Assembly: GCF_017573505.1 (NCBI RefSeq)
Contig: NZ_JAGEOJ010000009.1
Location: forward strand, 1 to 64,000
Reading direction: 5' to 3'
DNA from: Actinomadura barringtoniae
GTDB taxonomy: Bacteria > Actinomycetota > Actinomycetes > Streptosporangiales > Streptosporangiaceae
Length of the DNA stretch: 64,000 bases
A program made the translations under genes and the position numbers. The notes under the pieces are model-generated. The model was not told the DNA's origin. It saw only the letters and a list, made by a program, of their open reading frames with translations, and did no database searches. Of the stretch, positions 43,804-52,751 are shown in pieces (within the stretch, counting starts at the first letter, position 1; every line of letters starts with the position of its first letter).

Positions 43804-44049
43804 TCAGCTCTGGACCGTTTCGGCCTGGGCCTGCAGCGGGGTGCCCTGGGCGTCCCGCGGCCTGGCGAGCGGGGTCACCCGCATCCGCGTGTAGAGGCCC
43901 CAGACGGCGGTCACCGCGGCGACCACGATGTCGAGATCGAACACGCCTTCATGAGCGACGAAGGCGCGGTAGAGCATGGCGACGGCCGCGTACACGGCCG
44001 CGATCGTCGAGCCCACGAGGGCAGGCTCGAGCTTGAGAACGGGGGGCAT
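43804..44049 (-). CDS. Small two-helix membrane protein
   Basis: An 81-residue protein starting MPPVLKLEPALVG at ATG 44049 with AGGAAG upstream. Two transmembrane helices (about residues 10-30 and 38-55: STIAAVYAAVAMLYRAF and LDIVVAAVTAVWGLYTRM) are separated by a short acidic loop. The tail is polar. The architecture is common among actinobacterial and phage hypothetical proteins of holin-like size, but nothing else here is phage-like. It ends 4 bases from the convergent LuxR gene. Confidence 0.6.
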   Translation of the reverse strand: MPPVLKLEPALVGSTIAAVYAAVAMLYRAFVAHEGVFDLDIVVAAVTAVWGLYTRMRVTPLARPRDAQGTPLQAQAETVQS

Positions 44050-44160
44050 GGGGTTCCGACTTCCTACGAGCAGGGCTTTCACCTAGGGATATGCCCGCGA
44101 ACCACGATCACGACGCGTCGGGAGGACTTCCGATCCGCGTTTATATAAGCTGTTCGCCTC

Positions 44161-45075
44161 ATGTTGATGCTGCTGGACACACCGTCGTTGTACTTCCGCG
44201 CCTTCTACGGCGTGCCCGAGTCGATCAAGGCGCCGGACGGCACGCCGGTGAACGCCGTCCGCGGCCTGATCGACATGATCGCGCGGCTGGTCCAGGACCG
44301 GTCGCCCGACCGGCTGGTCTGCTGCATGGACGCCGACTGGCGGCCCGCGTTCCGGGTGGAGGCGCTGCCCTCCTACAAGGCGCACCGGGTGGCCGACGAC
44401 GGCGGCGACCAGACCCCCGACCCGCTCGAGGCCCAGCTGCCGATCATCGACGACGTGCTGGACGCGCTCGGCCTCGCGCGCATCGGCGTGGCGGGCTACG
44501 AGGCCGACGACGTCATCGGCACGCTCGCCGTGCGGGGCGCCGCCGACGGCGCGGTCGACATCGTCACCGGCGACCGCGACCTGTTCCAGCTGGTCGACGA
44601 CGGCGGCCCGGTGAAGGTGCTCTACACCGCGCGCGGCATCCGCAACCTGCAGATCATGGGCGAGGACGAGGTCGCGGCCAAGTACGGCATCCCCGGCCGC
44701 GGCTACGGCGACTACGCCACCCTGCGCGGCGACCCGAGCGACGGCCTGCCGGGCGTTCCGGGGATCGGCGACAAGAGCGCCGCCGCCCTCATCACCCGGT
44801 TCGGGTCGGTCGAGGGCATGCTGGCCGCGCTGGACGCGGGCGAGACCGACGGGTTCCCGGCCGGCGCCCGCCGCAAGCTCGAGGGTTCACGCGACTACCT
44901 GGCCGCCGCCGAGACGGTCGTCCGCGTCGTCACCGACATCGACGACCCGGATCTGGCCAAGCTGGACGACCGGCTGCCGAAGACGCCCCGCGACCCCGAG
45001 GCGCTGGTCGAACTCGCCGACCGCTGGAACCTCGACAGCCCGGTGAACCGCCTGCTCAACGCGATGGCGGGCTGA
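44161..45075 (+). CDS. 5'-3' exonuclease (FEN/Pol I N-terminal-like)
   Basis: A 304-residue structure-specific 5' nuclease resembling the N-terminal domain of DNA polymerase I. Metal-binding acidic residues are visible: Asp6 in MLLDTPSLYFRAF, CCMDADWRPAFR, GYEADDVIGTLAVRG and DIVTGDRDLFQLVDD. The helix-hairpin-helix DNA-binding region is GLPGVPGIGDKSAAALITRF. Trims flaps and RNA primers. ATG 44161 has no Shine-Dalgarno, and TATATA/TATAAG lies at 44142-44149, so the leader is probably very short. Confidence 0.88.
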   Translation: MLMLLDTPSLYFRAFYGVPESIKAPDGTPVNAVRGLIDMIARLVQDRSPDRLVCCMDADWRPAFRVEALPSYKAHRVADDGGDQTPDPLEAQLPIIDDVLDALGLARIGVAGYEADDVIGTLAVRGAADGAVDIVTGDRDLFQLVDDGGPVKVLYTARGIRNLQIMGEDEVAAKYGIPGRGYGDYATLRGDPSDGLPGVPGIGDKSAAALITRFGSVEGMLAALDAGETDGFPAGARRKLEGSRDYLAAAETVVRVVTDIDDPDLAKLDDRLPKTPRDPEALVELADRWNLDSPVNRLLNAMAG

Positions 45076-45101
45076 CCCGGCGGTGACCACCACCTGGCCT
45101 C

Positions 45102-45117
45102 TGTGTCAGGTGACGCA
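45102..45117. promoter_or_regulatory. Candidate Crp-type site
   Basis: TGTGTCA-gg-TGACGCA is palindromic with one mismatch and Crp-like half-sites (TGTGnnn). It lies 173 bases before the chosen Crp/Fnr start. The spacing of half-sites is shorter than the classical 22-bp box, so this is weak. Confidence 0.25.
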
Positions 45118-45289
45118 GACAGGCCGGTCTCGCGGGCGCAGCATGGCGATCAATGGCGGGCTTTCCTGGACATGTGAGCAGCGAACCCGTTGGGCAGCCG
45201 GTACCCGCGGCACTGGGCCTCATCGCCCCACTCCCCCCATCTGTCGTGGGTACCGGTCCACAATGGGCTTGCCAGACCATGCGCGCCGA

Positions 45290-46108
45290 ATGTCCACTGG
45301 AGATGACGCCGACCCGAACGGATCCCCGGTGATCGAAAGGACCACCCCGCGCGGCGCCCCGGCCGCCGCCCCGACACACGACAGCACCCAGGGCCCGCCT
45401 GCGGGCGGCACCTGGGAGAGCTTCTGGAGCGCGCTCGACGAGCTCCAGCGCACAGCCCTGCGCAAGGCCGGACGGCCGCGCGCCTACACGGCCAAGTCGC
45501 CCCTGTGCTACCAGGGCGAGGAGTCCGACCACATCATCATCATTCAGGACGGCTGGGCCAAGGTGACCTCCACCACCGAGGACGGCCACGACGTCGTGCT
45601 GGCGGTGCGCGGTCCGGGGGACCTGGTCTGCGAGAGCGCCGTGCTCGGCAGCCGGAGCCGGTCGGCGACGCTGACGGCGCTCAGCCCGCTGCAGGCACTG
45701 GTCGTCCCGGCCGCCCGCTTCACCGCGTTCCTGGACGGCCATCCGCGCGCCTGGATGCTGGTCAGCAGCACGCTGGTCCGACGCCAGGACGAGGCGGGCC
45801 GCCGCCTGGAGGCGCACGTGTGGGCCAAGGGCACGCAGCGGCTGGCGCTGCTGCTGGCCGACCTGGCCGAGCTGTCGGCCCGGCACGGCCCCGCCGTCGC
45901 CGACGGCAGCGTCGACATCGCGCCGCCGCTGTCCCAGGAGGAGCTCGGCAGCTGGATGGACGCCTCGCGGGAGACCGTGGCGCGTGCCCTCAGCGAACTG
46001 CGCGCCAAGAAGCTGGTCCGCACCGGCTGGCGCCGCATCACCGTCGTCGACCTGCCCGGACTCAGGGAGTTCGCGCACACGCCCGCCGCGGCGCCGGGTG
46101 ACGGCTGA
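45290..46108 (+). CDS. Crp/Fnr-family transcriptional regulator
   Basis: A cyclic-nucleotide-binding-domain regulator of about 272 residues. The effector beta-barrel includes LCYQGEESDHIIIIQDGWAK and VLAVRGPGDLVCESAVLGSR. The C-terminal winged helix is LSQEELGSWMDASRETVARA, LSELRAKKLVRTGWRRITVV. The usual cAMP phosphate-binding RxS is replaced by SRSRSATLTA, so the ligand is uncertain. ATG 45290 (MSTGDDADPNG) is a choice without a clear Shine-Dalgarno; a GTG 42 bases later (VIERTTPRG) is possible. 45076-45289 holds its promoter region and nothing else recognised. Confidence 0.8.
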   Translation: MSTGDDADPNGSPVIERTTPRGAPAAAPTHDSTQGPPAGGTWESFWSALDELQRTALRKAGRPRAYTAKSPLCYQGEESDHIIIIQDGWAKVTSTTEDGHDVVLAVRGPGDLVCESAVLGSRSRSATLTALSPLQALVVPAARFTAFLDGHPRAWMLVSSTLVRRQDEAGRRLEAHVWAKGTQRLALLLADLAELSARHGPAVADGSVDIAPPLSQEELGSWMDASRETVARALSELRAKKLVRTGWRRITVVDLPGLREFAHTPAAAPGDG

Positions 46109-46190
46109 CGAGGGCCGCGAGCCGCGGCTTTGCCAGGAAGATCGAGGCGCTTTGCCCGATCTTGCAGGCACGGTCCCCTACTCTCGGGGA

Positions 46191-47624
46191 GTGCCCCATC
46201 GGCCCATTCGCCTCCGCAACGAGGAGGCCGACACCGAGGTCCGCGCAGGACTGGACCGGATCCGCCAGGAGATGGCGGTGCCCGGCGCGTTCCCCGAAGC
46301 GGTCCGCGCCGAGGCCGAGGCCGCTGCCATGCGGGCGCCCGCGCCGGTTCCGGACGTCCTCGATCTGCCGTTCTTCACCATCGACCCGCCAGGCTCGATG
46401 GACCTGGACCAGGCCATGCACCTGGAGCGGCGGCCGGGCGGACACCGCGTGCACTACGCGATCGCCGACGTCGCCTCGTTCGTCACGGCGGGCGGCGCGA
46501 TCGACGCCGAGGCCCATCTGCGCGGCGTCACCCTCTACCTGCCCGACGAGAACGCGCCGCTGCACCCGCGCCGGCTGTCGGAGGGCGCGGCGAGCCTGCT
46601 GCCCGGCGAGCGGCGCCCGGCGGTCGTCTGGACGATCGACATCGACGGCTCCGGCACGATCACGGACGTCGCGGTCCGCCGGGCCCTGGTCACCAGCCGC
46701 GACCGGCTCGACTACGACGGCGCCCAGCGCGAGGCGACCGCCGACGAGCGCATCGTCCTGCTCGCCGAGATCGGAACGGTCCTGCTGGAGGCCGAGGCGG
46801 CGCGCGGCGGCGTCAGCCTGCCGCTGCCCGAGCAGGAGGTCGTGCGGACCGACGGGTCGTGGGAGCTGGCGTTCCGCGGCGGCCTGCCCAGCGAGACGTG
46901 GAACGCGCAGATCTCCCTGCTCACCGGGCGGGCCGCCGCGCGGCTGATGCTGGACGGCGGGATCGGGCTGCTGCGCACGATGCCGGCCCCGCCCGCCGAC
47001 GCCGTGGAGCAGCTGCGGCGGGTCGCCGAGGCGCTCGGCATCGACTGGCCCAAGGACCGTTCCTACGGCGCGGTCGTCCGCGACCTGGATCCGGAGAACT
47101 CGCGGCACGCGGCGTTCCTGCACGAAGCCGTCGGGCTGATGCGCGGCGCCGGCTACACCGCGTTCACCGGCGGACCGCCCGCGGACGAGAACGCGGTCGT
47201 GCACGCAGCGGTCGCGGCGCCGTACGCGCACGTCACCGCGCCGCTGCGGCGCCTGGCCGACCGCTACGTGACCGAGATCTGCCTGGCGCTGGCGGCGGGC
47301 ACGCCGGTGCCCGAATGGGCGCGTGCGGGCCTGCCGGACCTTCCGGAGGTCATGCAGCGCAGCCTCCAGCGCAGCGGCTCGGTCGAACGCGCCTGCATCG
47401 ACCTGGTGGAGTCGCTGCTGCTGCGCGACCAGGTCGGGAAGGTCTTCGACGCCGTCGTCATCGACGTGTCCGGCAACGGCTCGGGCGGGCTCGTCCAGCT
47501 GTTGTCGCCGGCCGTGCTGGCCCGCTGCGACGGCGACGGCCTGCCGCTCGGGGAGCCGGTGAAGGTGCGGCTGGAGGAAGCGGACCCGGCACGCCGCCAG
47601 GTCCGCTTCTCGTTCTCCGGCTGA
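46191..47624 (+). CDS. RNase II/R-family (RNB domain) ribonuclease-like protein
   Basis: A 477-residue protein with an RNB catalytic domain from about residue 50: FFTIDPPGSMDLDQAMHLER holds the metal-binding aspartates, followed by YAIADVASFV, VTLYLPDENAPLHPRRLSEG and, near the C-terminus, PYAHVTAPLRRLADRYVTEI. It is shorter than RNase II/R and lacks obvious cold-shock and S1 RNA-binding domains. It should degrade RNA 3' to 5', perhaps on selected substrates. GTG 46191 fits the protein start. TACTCT at 46179-46184 would place transcription initiation at the GTG, so the mRNA is probably leaderless. Confidence 0.85.
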   Translation: MPHRPIRLRNEEADTEVRAGLDRIRQEMAVPGAFPEAVRAEAEAAAMRAPAPVPDVLDLPFFTIDPPGSMDLDQAMHLERRPGGHRVHYAIADVASFVTAGGAIDAEAHLRGVTLYLPDENAPLHPRRLSEGAASLLPGERRPAVVWTIDIDGSGTITDVAVRRALVTSRDRLDYDGAQREATADERIVLLAEIGTVLLEAEAARGGVSLPLPEQEVVRTDGSWELAFRGGLPSETWNAQISLLTGRAAARLMLDGGIGLLRTMPAPPADAVEQLRRVAEALGIDWPKDRSYGAVVRDLDPENSRHAAFLHEAVGLMRGAGYTAFTGGPPADENAVVHAAVAAPYAHVTAPLRRLADRYVTEICLALAAGTPVPEWARAGLPDLPEVMQRSLQRSGSVERACIDLVESLLLRDQVGKVFDAVVIDVSGNGSGGLVQLLSPAVLARCDGDGLPLGEPVKVRLEEADPARRQVRFSFSG

Positions 47625-47645
47625 ACGTCCCTGCCGGGCGGCGCG

Positions 47646-47849
47646 TCACCGCCTCCGGCGCGTCCGCGTCCTGGTCTTCGCGAACGACCGGCGCCAGTTC
47701 GTGGACGTTCCGAATCCGGCCATGTGCAGGGCGAGCAGCAGCAGGCCGAGCGTGATGAGCGTCTGGTAGTCGAAGGCGTCCGAGGTGACGTCCGCCAGGT
47801 CGAACAGCAGAGCTATGGCGAAGACGATCGCAGCGACGACCGCGAGCAT
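47646..47849 (-). CDS. Small two-helix membrane protein
   Basis: ATG 47849 has CGGAGG upstream and gives 67 residues. Two helices (LAVVAAIVFAIALLFDL and LITLGLLLLALHMAGFG) are separated by an acidic loop ADVTSDAFDYQ. The C-terminus is strongly basic (KTRTRTRRRR), so by the positive-inside rule both termini are likely cytoplasmic. This resembles small actinobacterial membrane proteins of unknown function. It is convergent with the RNB gene. Confidence 0.65.
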   Translation of the reverse strand: MLAVVAAIVFAIALLFDLADVTSDAFDYQTLITLGLLLLALHMAGFGTSTNWRRSFAKTRTRTRRRR

Positions 47850-47941
47850 GGCGACCTCCGGGTGAGTGTTCGGCGCGCTTCCCCCGAGGCGCTCTTCGGG
47901 AATGTCCGCATAACGGACGTTCAAACACTGCCCGGTTTTCG

Positions 47942-48499
47942 TCAGCCCGCGGCCGGGGCGGGCGAGTAGCTCTCCCAGAAGGTGTTCTGCGGCAGGACGG
48001 GGACCCGGAAGGTACGCCAGCCCGCGGTCGTGAAGCGGAGCGTCACCTCGACCATGTCGGCGGGCGACAGCGGCCGCCTGAGCCCGTCCAGGACGATCTT
48101 GGCGTCCGGGCCGACCTTGACGTTCACGCCGTCGGGGACCTGGATCGGCCCGCCGATGAGCCGCCCCGACGTGGCCTGCGGCGAGGCCACGGCCACCAGC
48201 GTGTCACCGCCGGTCCGGCGCTCGACGTCCCCGACCGAGTTGTCGGTCTCGGTACGGGCGGGGCTGTCGACCATGTTGAGGTAGACGGGCGCGGAGGCAC
48301 CCGCCGCCAGCACCCCGTCCGGCCCGCTGCCGAGGACGAAGAGGTTGCGGATGGCGATCGGGCCCACCCGGCCCGCCACGCCCGAGGCCGGCGCCGCGGC
48401 CAGCTGCGCCGGAATCTCGGCCCCGCACCCGCCCGTGCCGAGCGCGACCGCGGCCGTCACCCCCGCGGCCCCCAGGGCCGTCACCCACCTGCTCCGCAT
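47942..48499 (-). CDS. Lipoprotein with PCuAC-like fold, no clear copper motif
   Basis: A 185-residue lipoprotein (signal MRSRWVTALGAAG and onward, lipobox GTGGC, Cys25). The beta-rich body resembles the copper chaperone PCu(A)C family: GPIAIRNLFVLG, ASAPVYLNMVDSPARTETD, DTLVAVASPQAT and MVEVTLRFTTAGWRTFRVPV. The H-x-M-x21-M copper-binding signature of true PCuAC proteins is not visible, so metal binding is doubtful. Such lipoproteins are common in actinobacteria, often of unknown role. It is encoded just downstream of heme oxygenase but separated from it by a hairpin. Confidence 0.7.
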   Translation of the reverse strand: MRSRWVTALGAAGVTAAVALGTGGCGAEIPAQLAAAPASGVAGRVGPIAIRNLFVLGSGPDGVLAAGASAPVYLNMVDSPARTETDNSVGDVERRTGGDTLVAVASPQATSGRLIGGPIQVPDGVNVKVGPDAKIVLDGLRRPLSPADMVEVTLRFTTAGWRTFRVPVLPQNTFWESYSPAPAAG

Positions 48500-48609
48500 A
48501 ACCGTTCCCCCGAATCGGTCACCGGGCTCACCGGCCCGGACACTCTCCGTATCAGGGGATCATGATGCTTCACCGGCGCGCCCGGCGGGGTGCCGACACT
48601 CTGGATCGA

Positions 48610-48632
48610 GGCGGCCTCTCGAACAGGCCGCC
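48610..48632 (-). terminator. Hairpin after heme oxygenase
   Basis: GGCGGCCT (48610-48617) pairs with AGGCCGCC (48625-48632), 7-base loop, beginning 5 bases past the minus-strand stop of the heme oxygenase gene. No U tract. Confidence 0.6.
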
Positions 48633-48637
48633 TTCGG

Positions 48638-49291
48638 TCAGGCGGCCGGGTCGATGCGCAGTTCGCGGCTCAGCTCGGTGGTCACCTCGGCGTTGAGCCG
48701 GTACGCCAGCCGCACCTCATCGATGATCTTCGCCCGCTCCCCCGCGTCCCAGGGCGCGGCGTCCAGCAGGGCGCGGTAGGCGTCCTTGTAGGCCTTGGGC
48801 TTGCCCGGGAAACGGTAGAACCGCACGCCGTCCTCGCCCTGGTCGATGCCCAGGGAGCGCTCCACCTGCCGGGCGATGTACTGGCCGCCGGACAGGTCGC
48901 CGAGGTAGCGGGTGTAGTGGTGGGCGACGAAGCCGCCCGGCCACGCGAAGCAGACCTCCTTGATCCGCTCGCAGTAGCGCCGGGTGGCCTGGTTGCGGCC
49001 GATCCGGTCCGCCCAGTCCGGGCCGTAGAAGTAGGCGAGGTCGGCCTCCAGGGCCGCGCGGCGCCGCAGGTCGTCGAAGGCGAACGGGGCCGCCACCGGA
49101 TCGGCCGACAGCGCGTCGGCCGCCTCCTCCAGCAGGTCGTACACGGGATGGAGCTGGGCGACCAGCACCGCGTACTCGGCGCGGCCTAGCCTGCCCTCGA
49201 CCAGGGCGCTCATGTAGGACGAGCCCTCATTGTCGCCGTGGTCGCTCCAGGTCGCCGTCCGCAGCTCGGCCGCGAACCCCTGATCCGCCAT
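48638..49291 (-). CDS. hmuO: Heme oxygenase (HmuO-like)
   Basis: A 217-residue heme oxygenase that opens heme to biliverdin, CO and free iron. The distal helix FVAHHYTRYLGDLSGGQYIA carries the GDxSGGQ glycine motif lining the heme pocket. The proximal ligand is probably His18 in TWSDHGDNEG. Length matches bacterial HmuO. ATG 49291. A near-perfect DtxR/IdeR iron box lies 30 bases upstream, so expression should rise under iron starvation. No heme ABC transporter is adjacent. The DUF2470 gene next upstream may take part in heme handling. Confidence 0.88.
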   Translation of the reverse strand: MADQGFAAELRTATWSDHGDNEGSSYMSALVEGRLGRAEYAVLVAQLHPVYDLLEEAADALSADPVAAPFAFDDLRRRAALEADLAYFYGPDWADRIGRNQATRRYCERIKEVCFAWPGGFVAHHYTRYLGDLSGGQYIARQVERSLGIDQGEDGVRFYRFPGKPKAYKDAYRALLDAAPWDAGERAKIIDEVRLAYRLNAEVTTELSRELRIDPAA

Positions 49292-49320
49292 GCACGTCCC
49301 CTCGCCTCTCGAGTTCGAGA

Positions 49321-49339
49321 TTAGGTTAGCCTTACCTAA
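49321..49339. promoter_or_regulatory. Iron box (DtxR/IdeR/DmdR operator)
   Basis: TTAGGTTAGCCTTACCTAA matches the 19-bp consensus TTAGGTTAGGCTAACCTAA at 17 of 19 positions. It is placed to control the heme oxygenase gene on the minus strand. Confidence 0.88.
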
Positions 49340-49437
49340 CTCTCACCGGAAGGGGTCGGAGCATTTTTCCGACGCCATGTCGGCTACGTTACCGACGCGG
49401 CGTCGAGATCACCAGTTCGGCGGATGTGATCGCAGGG

Positions 49438-49758
49438 TCAGCGCCCGTCGCGCGGCGCGAGTCCGAGCACGTCACGCGCCTCGTCGGACATGCGCACGAC
49501 CTCGCGGCGGACCTGGAGGCGCTCGGTCAGCCGCTCGCTGAACGGCACCCGGACCGCGACATCGCTCCCGCCCACGACGGCGACGAAGTCGAGGCCGTCG
49601 GCGTCCATCCCGCTCATCACCGCCGACTCGGCCTCCGGCGCGCCGCCGAGTGCCTGGCAGATCATCCGGCAGTCGCCGGCGTGGTCCTCGTTCATGTGCC
49701 GCATGATCTGGGCCACCACGTCCGGGGTGAAGGGGTCGACCCCCGCCGTCTCCGCCAT
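49438..49758 (-). CDS. DUF2470 domain protein
   Basis: A 106-residue protein almost entirely made of a DUF2470 domain, the module found at the C-terminus of HugZ/HutZ-type heme-degrading proteins: VAQIMRHMNEDHAGDCRMIC, MSGMDADGLDFVAVVG and VRVPFSERLTERLQVRREVV. The MNEDH block is characteristic. It lacks the FMN-binding split-barrel usually fused to it. Its position just upstream of heme oxygenase suggests a heme-binding or heme-delivery role, which is inferred. Start ATG 49758 follows GAGAGGCGG. The iron box lies downstream of this gene, so it has its own promoter. Confidence 0.75.
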   Translation of the reverse strand: MAETAGVDPFTPDVVAQIMRHMNEDHAGDCRMICQALGGAPEAESAVMSGMDADGLDFVAVVGGSDVAVRVPFSERLTERLQVRREVVRMSDEARDVLGLAPRDGR

Positions 49759-49913
49759 GGAACCGCCTCTCGGTCTCGAGCTCTCGCCATCGGGGTCGTC
49801 CAGTGCGGCCACCCTAACCTCACACCGCCCCGGCCTTGACCCCGCCCGCTGCCGGTGACGGTCGACTCGATCGGGAGTCGTCGGCGTCGACCCTGCCCCG
49901 CGGAGACGCTTTG

Positions 49914-52682
49914 TCAGGTCACTGAGGAGTAGGCCACGACGCCTCGGCGCATGGCGTCCATGGCCCGGCGTGCGGTCTTGCGGATGTGGCTGTTGGGCGG
50001 CGCGGCGTCGGTGACCTGGCCGAGCAGGTCCAGCAACTGCTTGACCGCGCGGACGAAGTCGCCCGCGGTCATGTCGGTCTCCAGCAGCACCTCGTCCAGG
50101 TCGTGCCCCTTGGCCCACCGGTAGGCGGTCCAGGCGAAGCCCAGATCGGGCTCGCGCAGGAACGACACCCGGTTGTCCTTCTCGACCGCGTCCAGCTGGC
50201 CCCACAGCCGCACCATCGCGGCCAGCGCCTCCTGTGCGTTGCCGTCGGGGGTCTTGGGCGGCGCGGCGTCGTCGGGCTGGCGCGACTCGTACACCAGCGC
50301 CGACACGCACGCGGCCAGCTCGGCGTGGTCGAGCCGCTCCCAGACGCCCTCGCGCAGGCTCTCGGCGGTCAGCAGGTCGAGCTCGTTGTAGATGCGGCCG
50401 AGCCGTCGCCCCTCGTCGGTGACCTCGTCGCCGTGCAGGTAGCCGAGCTGCTCCAGCACCGCGCACACCCGGTCGAAGGTGCGCGCGATGACCTGGGAAC
50501 GGCCCTCGACGCGGCGGCGCAGCTGCTCGGTCTCGCGCTCCAACCGGAAGTAGCGCTCGGCCCAGCGCGCGTGGTCCTCGCGTTCGTCGCAGCCGTGCAC
50601 CGGGTGCTGCCGCAGTTCAGCGCGCAGCCGCGTGATCTCGGCGTCGTCGGCGGCCTGCGAGTCGGCGCGGCCGCGCCTGCGCTCGCGCGGGTCCTCGGGG
50701 ACCTTGTTGCGCAGCGTGGACGCCAGGTCGCGGCGGGCCTGCGGGTTGCGCGGGCTGAACGACTTGGGGATGCGGATCCGCTCGATCGGCTCGACCGGGC
50801 GCGGGAAGTCCAGGATCGACAGCCGCTGCACCGACCGGTTGACCGTCAGCACGAGCGGCGCGGGCCCGTCCGAACGGCGCCCGACTCCTGGGTCGATGAC
50901 CACGGCGAGGCCAGAACGGCGCCCCGAGGGGACCAGGATGACGTCGCCTGGCCGCAGGTGCTCCAGCGACCTGGCGGCCTCCGCGCGGCGCTCAGAGGAA
51001 CGCTCGCGCGACAGCTCGGCCTCGCGGTCCGACAGCCGCCGCCGCAGCGCCGCGTACTCCATGAAGTCGCCCAGGTGGCATTTGGCGGCCTTGGCGTACC
51101 CCTCCAGGGCCTCCTCGTTCTTGCGGACCTGGCGGGCCAGGCCGACCACCGCGCGGTCGGCCTGGAACTGCGCGAACGACTCCTCCAGCAGCGTGCGGGC
51201 GCGCTCGATGCCGACCGCGCCGACGAGGTTGACCGCCATGTTGTAGGACGGCTGGAAGCTGGAGTTGAGCGGGTAGGTACGGGTGCTGGCCAGGCCCGCG
51301 ACCGAGCCGGGGTCCACGCTCGGGCCCCACACCACCACCGCGTGGCCCTCCACGTCGATGCCGCGGCGGCCGGCGCGGCCGGTGAGCTGGGTGTACTCCC
51401 CCGGCGTGAGGTCGACGTGCGCCTCGCCGTTCCACTTGTCGAGCTTCTCGATCACGACCGTGCGGGCGGGCATGTTGATGCCGAGCGCCAGCGTCTCGGT
51501 GGCGAACACCGCCTTGATCAGCCCGCGCGTGAACAGCTCCTCGACGATCTCCTTGAACGTGGGGAGCATGCCGGCGTGGTGGGCGGCGACGCCGCGCTCG
51601 AGGCCGGACAGGAAGTCGTGGTAGCCGAGCACCCGCAGGTCCTCGGGGGCGATGTCGTCGGTGCGCAGCTCGACGTGCGCCCGGATCTCCTCGGCCTCCT
51701 CCTTGGAGGTGAGGCGCAGCCCCGCGTGCAGGCACTGCATAACGGCGGCGTCGCAGCCGGCGCGGCTGAAGATGAACGTGATGGCGGGCAGCAGGCCCGC
51801 CCGTTCCAGCCGGGCGACCACGTCCGACCTCATCGGCGGCCGGTAGCGCTGCGGCCGGGCGGTCCGCCTGCGGCCGGTGCGGCGGCCCTGGTTGACCTTG
51901 GCGCGGCGCACCTCGTCCAGCGCGATGCGGCGCAGCTCGGGGTTGACCCTGGCCTGCCGGTCCTTGCCCTTGCCGCTGTCGACGAACAGGTCGTAGAGCC
52001 GGTTGCCGACCAGCATGTGCTGGAACAGCGGCACCGGCCGGTGCTCGTCGACGATCACGCCGGTGTCGCCGCGCACCTCCTGCAGCCACTCGCCGAACTC
52101 CTCGGCGTTGCTGACCGTCGCCGACAGCGCCACGATCCGGACCGAGTCCGGAACGTGGATGATCACCTCTTCCCAGACCGCGCCGCGGAACCGGTCGGCC
52201 AGGTAGTGCACCTCGTCCATCACCACGAAGCCCAGGCCCGCCAGGGTCTGCGAGCCCGCGTAGAGCATGTTGCGCAGCACCTCGGTCGTCATGACGACGA
52301 TCGGGGCCTCACCGTTGACGCTGTTGTCGCCGGTCAGCAGGCCGACCTTGTCGGCGCCGTAGCGCTTCACCAGGTCGGCGTACTTCTGGTTCGACAGCGC
52401 CTTGATCGGCGTGGTGTAGAAGCACTTCTGGCCGCCGGTGAGGGCCAGGTGGACGGCGAACTCCCCCACCACGGTCTTGCCGGAACCGGTCGGCGCCGCG
52501 ACCAGCACCCCGCTGCCGCTCTCCAGGACCCGGCAGGCCTCGATCTGGAACGCGTCCAGCTCGAAGTCGTAGAGGGTCTTGAAGTCCAGCAGCGCGGGTC
52601 CGTTCCCGGCGGTGCGCCTGCGATAGGCGGCGTACCGCTCGGACGGTGCTTCGGTGGCCGACGGCGTGTCGGGGGTGGTCAT
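49914..52682 (-). CDS. helY: Ski2-like DEAD/DEAH-box RNA helicase (HelY)
   Basis: A 922-residue superfamily 2 helicase. RecA-like domains show VLVAAPTGSGKTVVGEFAVH (motif I, 59-78), TTPIKALSNQK (Ia), DEVHYLADRFRG (II, 156-167), ALSATVSNAEEFGEWLQ (III) and YTQLTGRAGRRGIDVEGHAV (VI). The C-terminal half matches the Mtr4/Ski2 arch and helical-bundle region, including LRPGDVILVPSGRRSGLAVV. In actinobacteria this gene (HelY) usually lies next to tatAC and pafBC, exactly as here. Likely role is RNA unwinding during decay or processing. Confidence 0.88.
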   Translation of the reverse strand: MTTPDTPSATEAPSERYAAYRRRTAGNGPALLDFKTLYDFELDAFQIEACRVLESGSGVLVAAPTGSGKTVVGEFAVHLALTGGQKCFYTTPIKALSNQKYADLVKRYGADKVGLLTGDNSVNGEAPIVVMTTEVLRNMLYAGSQTLAGLGFVVMDEVHYLADRFRGAVWEEVIIHVPDSVRIVALSATVSNAEEFGEWLQEVRGDTGVIVDEHRPVPLFQHMLVGNRLYDLFVDSGKGKDRQARVNPELRRIALDEVRRAKVNQGRRTGRRRTARPQRYRPPMRSDVVARLERAGLLPAITFIFSRAGCDAAVMQCLHAGLRLTSKEEAEEIRAHVELRTDDIAPEDLRVLGYHDFLSGLERGVAAHHAGMLPTFKEIVEELFTRGLIKAVFATETLALGINMPARTVVIEKLDKWNGEAHVDLTPGEYTQLTGRAGRRGIDVEGHAVVVWGPSVDPGSVAGLASTRTYPLNSSFQPSYNMAVNLVGAVGIERARTLLEESFAQFQADRAVVGLARQVRKNEEALEGYAKAAKCHLGDFMEYAALRRRLSDREAELSRERSSERRAEAARSLEHLRPGDVILVPSGRRSGLAVVIDPGVGRRSDGPAPLVLTVNRSVQRLSILDFPRPVEPIERIRIPKSFSPRNPQARRDLASTLRNKVPEDPRERRRGRADSQAADDAEITRLRAELRQHPVHGCDEREDHARWAERYFRLERETEQLRRRVEGRSQVIARTFDRVCAVLEQLGYLHGDEVTDEGRRLGRIYNELDLLTAESLREGVWERLDHAELAACVSALVYESRQPDDAAPPKTPDGNAQEALAAMVRLWGQLDAVEKDNRVSFLREPDLGFAWTAYRWAKGHDLDEVLLETDMTAGDFVRAVKQLLDLLGQVTDAAPPNSHIRKTARRAMDAMRRGVVAYSSVT

Positions 52683-52751
52683 GGAATCGAGCCTACGGTT
52701 TCGACCGGCCCGATACCCAATTAGACCCCGGTTTCGCGTCCCGCGTAGCGA

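Noticed and set aside
43804..44049. Small two-helix protein as a phage holin
   Set aside because: No other phage genes in the area; the nearest amidase is 12 kb away in another context.
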